In this document: piece by piece, positions 1 to 8,535 of the stretch
Layout of the letters: every line of letters starts with the position of its first letter
Position numbering within the stretch: position 1 is the first letter of the stretch
Assembly: GCF_000621505.1 (NCBI RefSeq)
Contig: NZ_JHYD01000026.1
Coordinates: forward strand, 62,001-126,000
Length of the DNA stretch: 64,000 nt
From: Ruminiclostridium cellobioparum DSM 1351 = ATCC 15832
GTDB lineage: Bacteria; Bacillota; Clostridia; Acetivibrionales; DSM-1351
Reading direction: 5' to 3'
Made by a program: the position numbers and the translations under genes
Notes under the pieces: model-generated
The model's input: only the letters and a program-made list of their open reading frames with translations
Databases searched by the model: none
What the model was told of the DNA's origin: nothing

Positions 1-1166
1 TCTGGCACAGGAGATATGCCGCCTGCATCACGGCATATCTCCTGTGCCGTGGAAGCATTTGTCACTTTTACTCCCGACTTTCCTGCCCTGCCGATAAAGT
101 ATTTCATAAGCCTTCTGACTTTAGCGGTATCGTCGGGCAATTTATCATAGGGGACTTCCCTTTTAAGGATACCCGAGGCCAGGTTTTGAAACCTGGAAAC
201 CAGATTTTTCAGGTTTCTGTCCAGCAAACTCTCCTTTTCATCGGTGTGGCCGTTCTCGGTAACCATTTCAATTGTATGTTCACCGCTTCCAAACCACTTG
301 ACAAGTTTAATAAACAATCTGATTAAAAGCTTCAGTACATGATAAATGCAAAATACAATAAAACCTATAACCAGCAGGGTTCCGATAATATTAACCAGCA
401 TATAGATTATCTTATCGAACAGGGAGGGGTCCTTTGCCTCCTGGTTGAACATAAAGTCCTGCACCTGCTGTTCGGGAACCGTCATATCCTTGCTGCCTCC
501 CGACAGCAAACCGGCAAGCAGGGCAAAAAACCTCCCTATGAGGCCGAGTGCGGATTTATATAGGGTTGTCACCTGTCCAAAGGAACCCACCAGGAACAGG
601 ACTGCCAGTATAATACCGGCAAATATCTGATTATTCTTGCGCTGAGTGCTGCCGATATTCATACTGTTTTTTCCGAATCTCCTGGATTCGTCCACCTGTT
701 TGACTATCAAAATTATAATTGAAGTAACAATTGAGATACATATGGCGGTGTAGCCAAAAAAGGCCATACTTGCTGTATTCGTATAAAAAAAGATCAAAGC
801 AAGCAGTATATTTGTAATCATGGTGGCAGTTGCAAGCTGTATCGCAATATCCCTGCCGGTGGTAATATTGGTTTTAACACGGCTGAATATGAACATGCAT
901 ATAATGGCTGTAAATAAAGCCGCAGGACTTATTCCGGCTGCAAACAGTGCTGCCAGTACCGACAGTGCCAGGGTTATTGCTTTGTAGACAAAGGGACCCG
1001 GCTTGAATCTGCATATTACAATTGCAGTAAGAGTTACAAGATTGGTAAGACAGGACAGCATAAATGCCATGGACGGGGGCATAAAGAACTGCAGCAGCAT
1101 ATAAAATTCCGGCAGCAAAACCAATATTTCAAAAATTGCAGTTACTGAAAAAATTCCAAACATCAT
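1..1166 (-). CDS. Polytopic membrane protein with DUF4129-like C-terminus (partial, 3' end outside window)
   Basis: The frame is open from the ATG at 1166 to the window edge (388 residues visible) with no stop. About six hydrophobic segments fill the first 200 residues. A further membrane segment lies near residues 255-280, followed by a basic/polar cytosolic tail. That tail resembles the DUF4129 domain often found at the end of transglutaminase-like proteins (charged helix, then a STAQEICRDAG stretch similar to the TPREY motif). The start overlaps the DUF58 stop as ATGATG, so the two are translationally coupled. Its place third after MoxR and DUF58 fits the common MoxR-DUF58-transglutaminase/DUF4129 operon, thought to act on the cell envelope. 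No transglutaminase catalytic triad is visible in the part present. The 3' end carries a perfect 18-bp inverted repeat (see findings). Confidence 0.75.
   Translation of the reverse strand, partial: MMFGIFSVTAIFEILVLLPEFYMLLQFFMPPSMAFMLSCLTNLVTLTAIVICRFKPGPFVYKAITLALSVLAALFAAGISPAALFTAIICMFIFSRVKTNITTGRDIAIQLATATMITNILLALIFFYTNTASMAFFGYTAICISIVTSIIILIVKQVDESRRFGKNSMNIGSTQRKNNQIFAGIILAVLFLVGSFGQVTTLYKSALGLIGRFFALLAGLLSGGSKDMTVPEQQVQDFMFNQEAKDPSLFDKIIYMLVNIIGTLLVIGFIVFCIYHVLKLLIRLFIKLVKWFGSGEHTIEMVTENGHTDEKESLLDRNLKNLVSRFQNLASGILKREVPYDKLPDDTAKVRRLMKYFIGRAGKSGVKVTNASTAQEICRDAGGISPVP
4..48. repeat. Perfect 18-bp inverted repeat inside a coding region
   Basis: GGCACAGGAGATATGCCG at 4-21 is repeated exactly in reverse complement at 31-48, with a 9-base loop. 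It lies inside the membrane-protein frame, which reads through it without a stop. The match ends at the arms: flanking bases 1-3 and 49-51 do not pair. Confidence 0.9.
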
Positions 1167-2245
1167 ACCACCCCACTTTCGCCGATGACAAGAGTCTCAA
1201 CCTGATGCCCGTCACGCCGGAGGTGAAATATTTCCTCCTCTATACTTTCATCCGAATAAAGTGTAACTATAAGTATGTCGGTATCCTTGGGTATGGAACC
1301 CCTCATGTTTTTTATCATGGTATAAAAGGATAGAACCCTGTGAAGCTGAAGCTTTGCCATTGCCTCTAAAATGGTAAAGAGCTGAGGCTGGCTGCAACGG
1401 GCTGGAATGCTTACAAACTCGGTCATATCCCTGAAATGCCCGTTTGAGCAAAAACCGGTGGCTATTCCCTGCTTTATGGCCCTTTCTACCACCGCGGCAC
1501 AAAAATGTATGCCGAATTCAATCTGCCGGCACTCCTCCTCGTTTGGAAACGGGTCCTGCTTGCTGCTGCTGTCAATGTTAAACAACAGCAGTATATTGGA
1601 ATTTGCGGTGTAATCGTACTTGAACACCTGCATCGAATTAGTTCTCGCAGTTGCCTTCCAGTTCACCCATGACATGGGATCACCCGGCTGATATTCTCTG
1701 ACACCCGCAGCCAGAAACGGGTCCGGATTTATAAATCTCCGGACCACGACATCCCCCTGCAGCGAATGAAAACATTCCATCAGCTTGTCGTGCTTCAAGG
1801 GATTTGGGTATACCAGCAGTCTGGTTTCATTGTCATATGAGGTAATTTTCGATACAAAGCCAAAAATATCTCCTGACGTTATTGTCACATTCCCCACATT
1901 GTAATCGCCTCTTTTAAGGCAGGTGACCTCATGTTTTCTCTTTATCCGGTAAAACGGCATAATGGAAAACACACTTCTGTGGTAGCCGCCCTCTTCCTGT
2001 TCCATGTTCTTTGCAGAAGCAAGCTGTAAATTCGGGCTTATTCTCGACTCAGCCTTCATCCAGGGTATGGGCAGAAGGTTGTTGTTCTCTATCTCCTCTA
2101 TAAGAAAAAGCTTTTGCCCCTCAAAGGCCGAATTCTCAGATATGCTTCTTCTGTAGACCATACCTTTGAGTAAAAATTTTCTGTAAAGAAACATCTCTAC
2201 AAACATTATCAGAGGCAAAGCCAGCACAATTTGCAGAAACAACAT
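1163..2245 (-). CDS. DUF58 family protein
   Basis: This is a 360-residue protein. The start at 2245 was preferred because it follows AAAGGAGG by 4 bases and opens with a hydrophobic segment (MLFLQIVLALPL). A longer frame starting at 2329 would overlap the moxR end and lacks this signal. Around residues 180-200 it has the DUF58 signature, REYQPGDPMSWVNWKATART. After that comes a von Willebrand A-like fold region (LLLFNIDSS). DUF58 proteins are membrane-anchored partners of MoxR ATPases; their biochemical role is unproven. It lies 10 bases after moxR and overlaps the next membrane-protein gene by 4 bases, so the three form one operon. Confidence 0.88.
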   Translation of the reverse strand: MLFLQIVLALPLIMFVEMFLYRKFLLKGMVYRRSISENSAFEGQKLFLIEEIENNNLLPIPWMKAESRISPNLQLASAKNMEQEEGGYHRSVFSIMPFYRIKRKHEVTCLKRGDYNVGNVTITSGDIFGFVSKITSYDNETRLLVYPNPLKHDKLMECFHSLQGDVVVRRFINPDPFLAAGVREYQPGDPMSWVNWKATARTNSMQVFKYDYTANSNILLLFNIDSSSKQDPFPNEEECRQIEFGIHFCAAVVERAIKQGIATGFCSNGHFRDMTEFVSIPARCSQPQLFTILEAMAKLQLHRVLSFYTMIKNMRGSIPKDTDILIVTLYSDESIEEEIFHLRRDGHQVETLVIGESGVV

Positions 2246-2255
2246 ACGCCCTCCT

Positions 2256-3209
2256 TTATTCGGCCTGCTCAAGCGGAACGGCAGTATGCGCAAGAACATC
2301 CGAAATAATCTTATCGCTTGCACTGACATTTTCGGTGGATAATCCCTTCGGAATGATCCTGTGTGCCATAACCGGTGCTGCCATGGCTTTTACATCATCC
2401 GGCGTCACAAAGGTCCTGGCTTTCAGCAATGCATACACCTGTACGGCTTTGAGCAGTGCCAGGGCTCCTCTCGGGCTCACTCCCAGATGTGCATTCGGGT
2501 GCTTTCTGGTAGCTTCGGTTATTTTTGTTATGTACTCTAAAATATCATCCGAGACTTTTACCTGTGAATAAAGCCTGGAGGCTTCGATTATTTCAGAAGC
2601 TGCGGCCGCTGCCTTCAGTTCTGCCAGCGGATTGTTCTCTTTAAATCTCTTTAATATGTTAATTCCTTCTCTTGTATCGGGATAACCCATTGAAGTTTTC
2701 ATCAGAAAGCGGTCAAGCTGGGCCTCCGGCAGTGGAAATGTGCCCTGTATCTCCACGGGATTCTGGGTTGCCATCACCAGAAACGGTGCAGACAGGCCTC
2801 TGGTCTCCCCGTCTATGGTAACCTGGCGTTCCTCCATACATTCCAGCATGGCTGACTGGGTTCTGGGAGTTGCACGGTTTATTTCATCAGCCAGTACAAT
2901 ATTTGAAAATATGGGACCGGGTCTGAATACAAAGTTATTTTCCTTTTGATTAAAGAAGTTGATGCCTGTAACGTCTGACGGCAGCAGATCGGGAGTAAAC
3001 TGTATCCTGTGGAAGGAACAGTCGACGGATGACGCCAGTGCCCTTGCAAATACTGTCTTTCCGGTGCCTGGAACATCTTCCAGCAGCATGTGTCCGCCGG
3101 TTATCAGGCATATCATCGCCAAATCAATTATTTCTTCCTTTCCGACTATGACCTTTGCTATATTGTCCTTTATTCTCCCCGCTAAACTTCCTATATCCTG
3201 CAGCTCCAT
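2256..3209 (-). CDS. MoxR-family AAA+ ATPase
   Basis: This 317-residue AAA+ ATPase has Walker A (EDVPGTGKT, about residues 44-52) and Walker B (IVLADEINRA, about 104-113). A sensor/arginine-finger region follows (ATQNPVEIQGTFPLPEAQLDRF), which is typical of the MoxR branch. The ATG at 3209 was preferred over the one at 3215 because GGAG sits 6 bases before it, whereas GGAG abuts the upstream ATG. MoxR proteins act as chaperone-like ATPases for metal insertion or envelope complexes, together with DUF58/VWA partners. Here the DUF58 gene follows directly. The exact substrate cannot be read from sequence. Confidence 0.92.
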   Translation of the reverse strand: MELQDIGSLAGRIKDNIAKVIVGKEEIIDLAMICLITGGHMLLEDVPGTGKTVFARALASSVDCSFHRIQFTPDLLPSDVTGINFFNQKENNFVFRPGPIFSNIVLADEINRATPRTQSAMLECMEERQVTIDGETRGLSAPFLVMATQNPVEIQGTFPLPEAQLDRFLMKTSMGYPDTREGINILKRFKENNPLAELKAAAAASEIIEASRLYSQVKVSDDILEYITKITEATRKHPNAHLGVSPRGALALLKAVQVYALLKARTFVTPDDVKAMAAPVMAHRIIPKGLSTENVSASDKIISDVLAHTAVPLEQAE

Positions 3210-3723
3210 GTTCATCTCCGTTTCCGCTCCGGGCCGATAAATTATTCCTCTACATAATGGATAAGCTTTATTTCAATGCCCGCGCTACTTTATTTTTATA
3301 TGCATAAAACCGTCCATAAAACATTTTATGGAATGGGTTGTCCATACTGGAAAATTACTGTAATAATTATATCACATCGGAATGGAGCTATTGTCTGGAA
3401 AAAGTCCCTAAAATCAGAATCCCTTAATTAAGCAGAATGCCCAAACTGATCTCGGTAAAAATCATTTAGCAATTACAGCTGTTTTTATACAGCCCCTGCC
3501 ATTAGCAACGAACCTCAGGTGTGATGTTAGAAAAAATACCAAAACAACCATATAAAAATAACGCGTTATAGTTGTCAAGTTAACTCCCAACTTCGCAGTT
3601 AAATAACTCAAGTTATTATAACGGTACGCAAGTATTAAGCAAGCACTTTGCGTTCAATCACCGCTTGAAAAAAACTCCGGCTGCAAAACTTAATTAATCA
3701 ATTTCTGCTTACATATTACACCT
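3210..3723. other. Gene-free interval between moxR and foldback element
   Basis: No coding frame with a ribosome binding site was seen. A TATAAT on the minus strand near 3372-3377 may serve the moxR operon, but no good -35 accompanies it. An imperfect foldback with outer arms CGTTATA/TATAACG lies at about 3568-3627. It is followed by GGTACGCAAGTATTAAGC, which resembles the ends of the foldback elements described elsewhere in the window. The interval is AT-rich and otherwise featureless. Confidence 0.5.
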
Positions 3724-3834
3724 GCGAGTACGAACTCTCCAAAATAGCGAGATGGTTAGAAAATATAAATAAAGTAATTTTCAACTACTTTATTTATATT
3801 TTCGTATCTCGCTATTTTGGAGAGTTCTGTACGG
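3724..3834. mobile_element. Foldback (MITE-like) element
   Basis: Two long arms pair almost without error. A perfect 21-bp arm at 3733-3753 pairs with 3806-3826, and a perfect 17-bp arm (AAAATATAAATAAAGTA) at 3760-3776 pairs with 3786-3802. The loop is about 9 bases. Outside the 21-bp arms the tips read GCGAGTAC on the left and, in reverse complement, TTCCGTAC on the right. The same asymmetric tips occur in the elements near 42.0 and 52.7-53.1 kb. There is no open frame inside, so this is a non-autonomous element or a structured RNA/terminator-like region downstream of the minus-strand TauE gene. Confidence 0.65.
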
Positions 3835-3867
3835 AAAGGTGCAATAGTAAAATTCTAAAATTGATTA

Positions 3868-4242
3868 TTAAGTTTTAGCTTTCCGTGTTTTTTTCTTTCC
3901 GCATATCTCATACAACCCCATACCCAGCAAAAATATGCCGAAGCCCTTCCTCAGTATCTGCCCGTTGATGGCCAGAGCTATATAAGACCCCAGAACTGCT
4001 CCCGCCAGCCCGAAAAGCACAATTGGGATTCCGGTTTTAAAATCAACACTTTTGTGTTTGATATGTATTGATAACGCAACTATGGCAGTTGGAATAAAAA
4101 ACAGCAAATTAGTACTCTGGGCCACATGCTGTTCAGGTTTCACAAACAATACCAGAGCCGGTATAAGGATTGCTCCGCCGCCTATGCCCATTCCGCTTAT
4201 TATGCCTGCTGCCAGACCTATCAAAATTACTATCATAGCCAT
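3868..4242 (-). CDS. TauE/SafE (DUF81) family permease, half-size
   Basis: This 124-residue protein has about four hydrophobic segments and the glycine-rich DUF81 signature, GMGIGGGAILIPALV, near residue 18. Full TauE/SafE permeases have about 250 residues and two such repeats, so this is one half. The start at 4242 follows AGGAAAGG; the longer frame to 4287 adds a basic, non-conserved leader without a binding site. The second half-size copy lies 68 bases upstream on the same strand, so the two products probably assemble as a heterodimer. The family moves sulfite, sulfonates or other organic anions; the substrate here is unknown. Confidence 0.82.
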   Translation of the reverse strand: MAMIVILIGLAAGIISGMGIGGGAILIPALVLFVKPEQHVAQSTNLLFFIPTAIVALSIHIKHKSVDFKTGIPIVLFGLAGAVLGSYIALAINGQILRKGFGIFLLGMGLYEICGKKKTRKAKT

Positions 4243-4310
4243 ACCTTTCCTAAAACATTGTTTATACACATAATTGCTTACCAGCATATGAGATTAGTAT
4301 TAGCACCGGA

Positions 4311-4682
4311 TCAGAAAATCATCCTGAATGCTGCAATTATCATAAAAATGCCAAATACCTTCCTCAATAAATCCGAAGGACATTTATTCAGAAGAAAAGC
4401 TCCTATGATCCCTCCTGCAGCTCCTCCGGCCATGGCTTTCCAGGTCAGGTTCCAATCCACAAAATGATTCGCCAGATAAAAGCAGCTGCTTACCAGGGTT
4501 AACGGCAGGATTATCAGCAGGGCGGTTGCATGCGCACGATGCTCCTCTTCTTCCAGCAAAAAAACCATAGCTGGGACGGCAATAGTGCCTCCCCCAGATC
4601 CGAAAAGGCCGTTTGCCGCTCCTGCTGCAAGGCCGATACCAATATATTTAAGTATTTTCACAGTTTTCTCCGACTTTATCAT
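4311..4682 (-). CDS. TauE/SafE (DUF81) family permease, half-size
   Basis: This 123-residue membrane protein has the repeat signature NGLFGSGGGTIAVPAMVFL near residues 25-43 and about four membrane segments. A strong GGAGG lies 5 bases before the ATG at 4682. It is first in a two-gene minus-strand unit, and both genes encode single DUF81 repeats. It is divergent from the TetR gene, with a shared 283-base control region. Substrate unknown. Confidence 0.82.
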   Translation of the reverse strand: MIKSEKTVKILKYIGIGLAAGAANGLFGSGGGTIAVPAMVFLLEEEEHRAHATALLIILPLTLVSSCFYLANHFVDWNLTWKAMAGGAAGGIIGAFLLNKCPSDLLRKVFGIFMIIAAFRMIF

Positions 4683-4797
4683 AGCTGCCTCCGACCTGCC
4701 CTGAGAAAAATTTCCCCGACGGACAATATACGTTTTAGATATTACAGACTACTAATGATATTGTTTAATAAAATCATATTAATATTCAGAATTTCTC

Positions 4798-4827
4798 TTG
4801 ACATTTGATTAGCTGATGGAATATCAT
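4798..4827 (+). promoter_or_regulatory. Sigma-A type promoter for the TetR-ABC operon
   Basis: TTGACA at 4798-4803 and TATCAT at 4822-4827 are separated by 18 bases. A perfect palindrome starts 8 bases after the -10, which places it across the expected transcription start. Confidence 0.7.
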
Positions 4828-4835
4828 AAAATTGT

Positions 4836-4849
4836 AGTGAGTACTCACT
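4836..4849. promoter_or_regulatory. Palindromic operator, probably for the adjacent TetR regulator
   Basis: AGTGAGTACTCACT is a perfect 14-bp palindrome just downstream of a good -10. This is the usual position for a TetR-family autorepressor site. Assignment to the regulator at 4966 is by proximity. Confidence 0.65.
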
Positions 4850-4965
4850 CATTTTAATAATATATTAATTATTCAGCTAAAAGAGTAAGACAATGCGTTA
4901 ATTTAAATACCCCGCCTGTTGGCAATACTGCGCCATATGGCAAAAGAAAGGATGCATCCGATTTC

Positions 4966-5610
4966 ATGAGTAAAAATGTTGATTTATCCGAACTGGATTT
5001 GCCGGACAAAGAGAAAAGAATTCTTGAGGCGGCAATCCAGATTTCAAATGAGAAGGGCTTTTCCTCAACTACCACCAGCGAGATTGCAAAAAAGGCAGGT
5101 GTTGCCGAAGGGACAATTTTCAGATACTTTAAAACAAAAAAGGATATTATGCACAGTATAATGCTGCAGGGTATAAAGGTTGCGGCAGACAAAATCCTTA
5201 TCGACTCCCTGTATAATATCTTTAAAAATGAAGAACAAAAGGATTTAAGAACGGTACTTAAGGACATACTTCTGGACAGACTTGAGCTGGTACAGAAATT
5301 TTTTCCCATGTTCAGGGTAATAGTCAGTGAAGCCCTCTTCCACCAGGATATAAGGGATGTTATGTATCACAATCTTATCACTAAAATACAGCAGCAAATA
5401 CTTGCATTCTTTGAAAATATGGCTGCCCGGGGTCAAATACGTACAGATATTGATCCCATGATGATAGTGAGGAATATCATAGGAAATTTCGTGGCCTTCA
5501 TAGCTCAGAAGATGCTTTTTACCGACAACTTTAAACTTTCGGAATGTGAAAAGGAAATTGATGACATGATTACGCTGATAATCGACGGAATCTCGCCCCA
5601 GGACACATAA
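4966..5610 (+). CDS. TetR/AcrR family transcriptional regulator
   Basis: This 214-residue protein has an N-terminal helix-turn-helix at about residues 35-57 (TTSEIAKKAGVAEGTIFRYF) followed by an all-helical ligand-binding region. The AAAGG upstream is 15 bases from the ATG, so the binding site is poor, but no better in-frame start was found. It is followed after 47 bases by an ABC-2 exporter, the usual target of such repressors. It is preceded by a consensus-like promoter with a 14-bp palindrome over the start site, so autorepression and drug- or metabolite-induced export are the likely logic. Confidence 0.9.
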   Translation: MSKNVDLSELDLPDKEKRILEAAIQISNEKGFSSTTTSEIAKKAGVAEGTIFRYFKTKKDIMHSIMLQGIKVAADKILIDSLYNIFKNEEQKDLRTVLKDILLDRLELVQKFFPMFRVIVSEALFHQDIRDVMYHNLITKIQQQILAFFENMAARGQIRTDIDPMMIVRNIIGNFVAFIAQKMLFTDNFKLSECEKEIDDMITLIIDGISPQDT

Positions 5611-5657
5611 AAGAGGGTCGGAAGGGAAATTCCCTGAGTCGGCAGATTGGAGTTATT

Positions 5658-6455
5658 ATGGAATATGCTATTTATGTTGAAAACCTCACTAAAAAATTTG
5701 GTAATTTTACTGCTGTGGATAATATAAATTTTTCAATCCCCAAGGGAACCATTTTTGGTTTTCTGGGGCCAAACGGTTCAGGTAAGTCGACAACCATCCG
5801 TATGCTTTGCGGAGTACTCCGTCCCACCTCCGGAAAAGCCCTTGTCATGGGCAGGGATGTGGCCAGGGAAACCGATGCTGTCAGACAGAACCTGGGCTAT
5901 ATGAGCCAGCGTTTCAGTCTTTACGAGGATCTTACTGTAGAGGAAAATCTCGACTTTTACGGGGGCATTTACGGCCTGCCCAAAAAGGTTACAGCCGAAA
6001 GGAAAAAAGAGCTTATTTCCATGGCCAACCTTACAGGCAAGGAAAAAAGCCTGGCAGGAACACTTTCAGGAGGCTGGAAACAGCGTTTGGCTCTGGGCTG
6101 TGCCCTGATACACAAACCCAGGCTTCTTATCCTTGACGAACCCACGGCAGGAGTTGATCCTGTTTCCAGAAGGGTTTTCTGGGAAATTATACATTCGCTG
6201 GCCAGCCAGGGTATCTCCATTCTTGTAACTACCCATTATATGGATGAAGCTGAAAGCTGTGATACAGTGGGCTTTATATTGAACGGCACGCTTATTAACA
6301 TCGCCTCTCCCAGACAATTGATTGATACGGAGGGTGCGCGGAACCTGGAGGATATATTCATCAAATATGTTGAGCAGACAACCAATCAGAAGGTTGCGGG
6401 CACTATAGGAGATCTGAATTTTCTGAAGGGAGATGATATAAATGAGCAGCGCTGA
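5658..6455 (+). CDS. ABC transporter ATP-binding protein (ABC-2 exporter type)
   Basis: This 265-residue ATPase has Walker A GPNGSGKST at 37-45, signature LSGGWKQ at 136-142 (W where Q is usual), Walker B LLILDEP at 156-162 and the switch His in TTHYMDEAE. GGAG lies 6 bases before the ATG. It overlaps the permease gene by 14 bases. It is the motor of a DrrA/YbhF-like exporter for drugs, lipids or peptides, expressed with the TetR gene upstream. Unlike YbhF, it has only one nucleotide-binding domain. Confidence 0.93.
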   Translation: MEYAIYVENLTKKFGNFTAVDNINFSIPKGTIFGFLGPNGSGKSTTIRMLCGVLRPTSGKALVMGRDVARETDAVRQNLGYMSQRFSLYEDLTVEENLDFYGGIYGLPKKVTAERKKELISMANLTGKEKSLAGTLSGGWKQRLALGCALIHKPRLLILDEPTAGVDPVSRRVFWEIIHSLASQGISILVTTHYMDEAESCDTVGFILNGTLINIASPRQLIDTEGARNLEDIFIKYVEQTTNQKVAGTIGDLNFLKGDDINEQR

Positions 6456-7596
6456 CAACCGTTTCAGTTTTCAAAGATTCATATCCATTATAAAGAAGGA
6501 ATTCATACAGGTAAAGCGGGATCCCATCAGCTTGCGGCTTCCCTTCATAATGCCCGTTGTCATGATGCTGCTGTTCGGTTATGCCGTTAATACCGAGGTG
6601 GATAAAATCCCCACTGCCGTGTATGATCAGAGCAACACTGAAGAAAGCCGGGCCTTTCTCGATAAATTTACAGAGTCGGATTATTTTATGGTGTATGAGA
6701 CAGTGCAGTCGGAGGACAGGATAGCCCAGCTTGTAAAAAGCGGAGATGCCAAAGCCGGCTTGATCATTCCGGAGGATTATTCCGACAAGGTAAAGAGCGG
6801 TTCAAATACTGAAATACAACTGATAATAGACGGCACAGAGCCAACCACCGCCAGGACGGCAATGAGCAGCGGGCAGCTCATTGCAAGGGGCTTTTCACAG
6901 AAGTATACAGCTGAAAAGCTGATGAAATACGGTATTACTCCTGACAAGCTGACCGGAATATCTCTGAAAACGGATGTATGGTTCAACCCGGATATGGAGA
7001 GTACAAAGTTTACCATACCGGGCCTGGTCGGCCTTATCTTGCAGAACGTAACCATTATGCTGACGGCTTTTGCTCTGGTCAGGGAAAAAGAGAGAAGCAC
7101 CATAGAGCAATTGATAGTCACGCCCATCAAATCCTCCGAGCTGATACTTGGAAAACTTATCCCCTATATCGTCATAGGCTATTCGGGTTTCCTGTTCTCT
7201 CTGGCCATGTGCATCTGGGTCTTCAAGGTCGGTATAGCGGGCTCCGTGGGTTTGCTGCTGCTTTTGGGATTTCTTTTTGTATACTGCTCGCTTTCAATCG
7301 GAATGCTTATATCCACCTTTGCCAAAAACCAGATGCAGGCAATGATAGTGATGGTATTCTTCCTCCTTCCAAGCATCCTGCTGTCGGGCTTCATTTTCCC
7401 GAGAGAGGCAATGCCGGAAGCTATCAGCTATTTAGGCTATATTATTCCGCTGACATATTTTCTTGACATTATAAGAGGAATTGCCCTGAAGGGTATCGGA
7501 CTGGATTATTTATGGAAGGATACCGCAGCTCTTCTGGGCTTTACCGCAGTTATCCTTTTCATTGCAACAAAGCGGTTCAGAAAGAGTTTGGACTGA
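6442..7596 (+). CDS. ABC-2 type permease (YbhS/YbhR-like)
   Basis: This 384-residue permease has an N-terminal membrane segment (residues about 26-45) and a long extracytoplasmic domain of about 130 residues. Five or six C-terminal membrane helices follow, with the ABC-2 motif region LSGFIFPREAMPEAISYLGYI. It overlaps the ATPase gene, so the two are coupled. A single permease gene implies a homodimer. It ends convergently with the AraC gene, the two frames overlapping by 20 bases, with no visible terminator between them. Confidence 0.92.
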   Translation: MSSADNRFSFQRFISIIKKEFIQVKRDPISLRLPFIMPVVMMLLFGYAVNTEVDKIPTAVYDQSNTEESRAFLDKFTESDYFMVYETVQSEDRIAQLVKSGDAKAGLIIPEDYSDKVKSGSNTEIQLIIDGTEPTTARTAMSSGQLIARGFSQKYTAEKLMKYGITPDKLTGISLKTDVWFNPDMESTKFTIPGLVGLILQNVTIMLTAFALVREKERSTIEQLIVTPIKSSELILGKLIPYIVIGYSGFLFSLAMCIWVFKVGIAGSVGLLLLLGFLFVYCSLSIGMLISTFAKNQMQAMIVMVFFLLPSILLSGFIFPREAMPEAISYLGYIIPLTYFLDIIRGIALKGIGLDYLWKDTAALLGFTAVILFIATKRFRKSLD

Positions 7597-8413
7597 TATT
7601 CCTGAAATCAGAGGGTGAATACCCCGTAAGGCTTTTAAAGGACCTGGAAAAATAGTATACATCCAGGAAGCCTGTGCCGGCTGCAATCTCGTTGATCTGC
7701 AGGTCGGTTGTCCTTAAAAGGTATTTGGCCCTCTCAATCCTCATTTTGTTGATATATTGTATTGGGGGCAGCCCCATGTATTTCTTGAAAATACGGGTAA
7801 AATAGTTGGGATGGAAGTGAAAATGCTCGGCCAGCAACTCAACCGACAGATTCTCTGAAATGTGGGAATCTATATATTTCACCACGCTGTCGATTTTCTC
7901 CAGGGAAGTAAATCTGGATATTTTGAAATCCTCAACATTTGCCTTTTCAATGAAACAGGCTATTATTTCCGTCATGACAGCCTTTTCTCTCAGCATTGCC
8001 GACAGCTTTTGATCATTGTGAAGGGCAATGAGCTCCTTGAACAGCTCCTCAAGCTTACTGACATTATCAATGTCAATAACATAGGGTACGTCAAAAAAAT
8101 CAAAAACATTGATGTCTCCGATTTTTGCCGTAAAATGGCACCAGTATTTTTTAAAGGTATCCTTACTTATGGTGGAGTAGGACTGGCGGATGCCCGCAGG
8201 CATCAATACCAGCTGCCCCTTTTGCGGGTAGAACTCCTCATCACATATTTTTATAAGCCCTTCCCCGTCACAGATAAAGTAGAACTTGTTGAAATCCGGT
8301 ATATAGTCAAACTCCCTCCAGCCCTGCCAGCAATGTGTATATGCCGAAAAAATAATATTTACACGCAGGTTATCCAAAAAGTCTCTTTTAAATAGAATAT
8401 TCTGCCTGCTCAT
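7577..8413 (-). CDS. AraC family regulator with N-terminal cupin
   Basis: This 278-residue protein has an N-terminal cupin-like sensor (about residues 25-100, with YPQKGQLVLMPAG) and a C-terminal double helix-turn-helix (about 175-275, with the AraC signature ending YFSRSFKSLTGYSPSDFR). GGAGGAGATC precedes the ATG. It is divergent from a GH29 fucosidase gene 122 bases away, so it is probably the sugar-responsive activator of that gene. The ligand is not known; fucose or a fucosylated glycan is inferred only from the neighbour. Confidence 0.9.
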   Translation of the reverse strand: MSRQNILFKRDFLDNLRVNIIFSAYTHCWQGWREFDYIPDFNKFYFICDGEGLIKICDEEFYPQKGQLVLMPAGIRQSYSTISKDTFKKYWCHFTAKIGDINVFDFFDVPYVIDIDNVSKLEELFKELIALHNDQKLSAMLREKAVMTEIIACFIEKANVEDFKISRFTSLEKIDSVVKYIDSHISENLSVELLAEHFHFHPNYFTRIFKKYMGLPPIQYINKMRIERAKYLLRTTDLQINEIAAGTGFLDVYYFSRSFKSLTGYSPSDFRNISPNSF

Positions 8414-8535
8414 GATCTCCTCCGAAATAAATAATCAGTTTTACACAAAAATCCGTTTCGTTTTTCCATTCAATTCTAGCATCTATTTTATAAAATATAA
8501 ATATAAATACAAACTTAATCGGGAGGAGTATCCTT

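Noticed and set aside
4869-5309. 146-codon frame on the minus strand over the TetR gene
   Set aside because: It is fully antisense to a conserved TetR protein; Ser/Leu-rich shadow composition and no start signal.
6978-7466. 162-codon plus-strand frame within the ABC permease gene
   Set aside because: It is an out-of-frame overlap with a conserved membrane protein and has no start signal.
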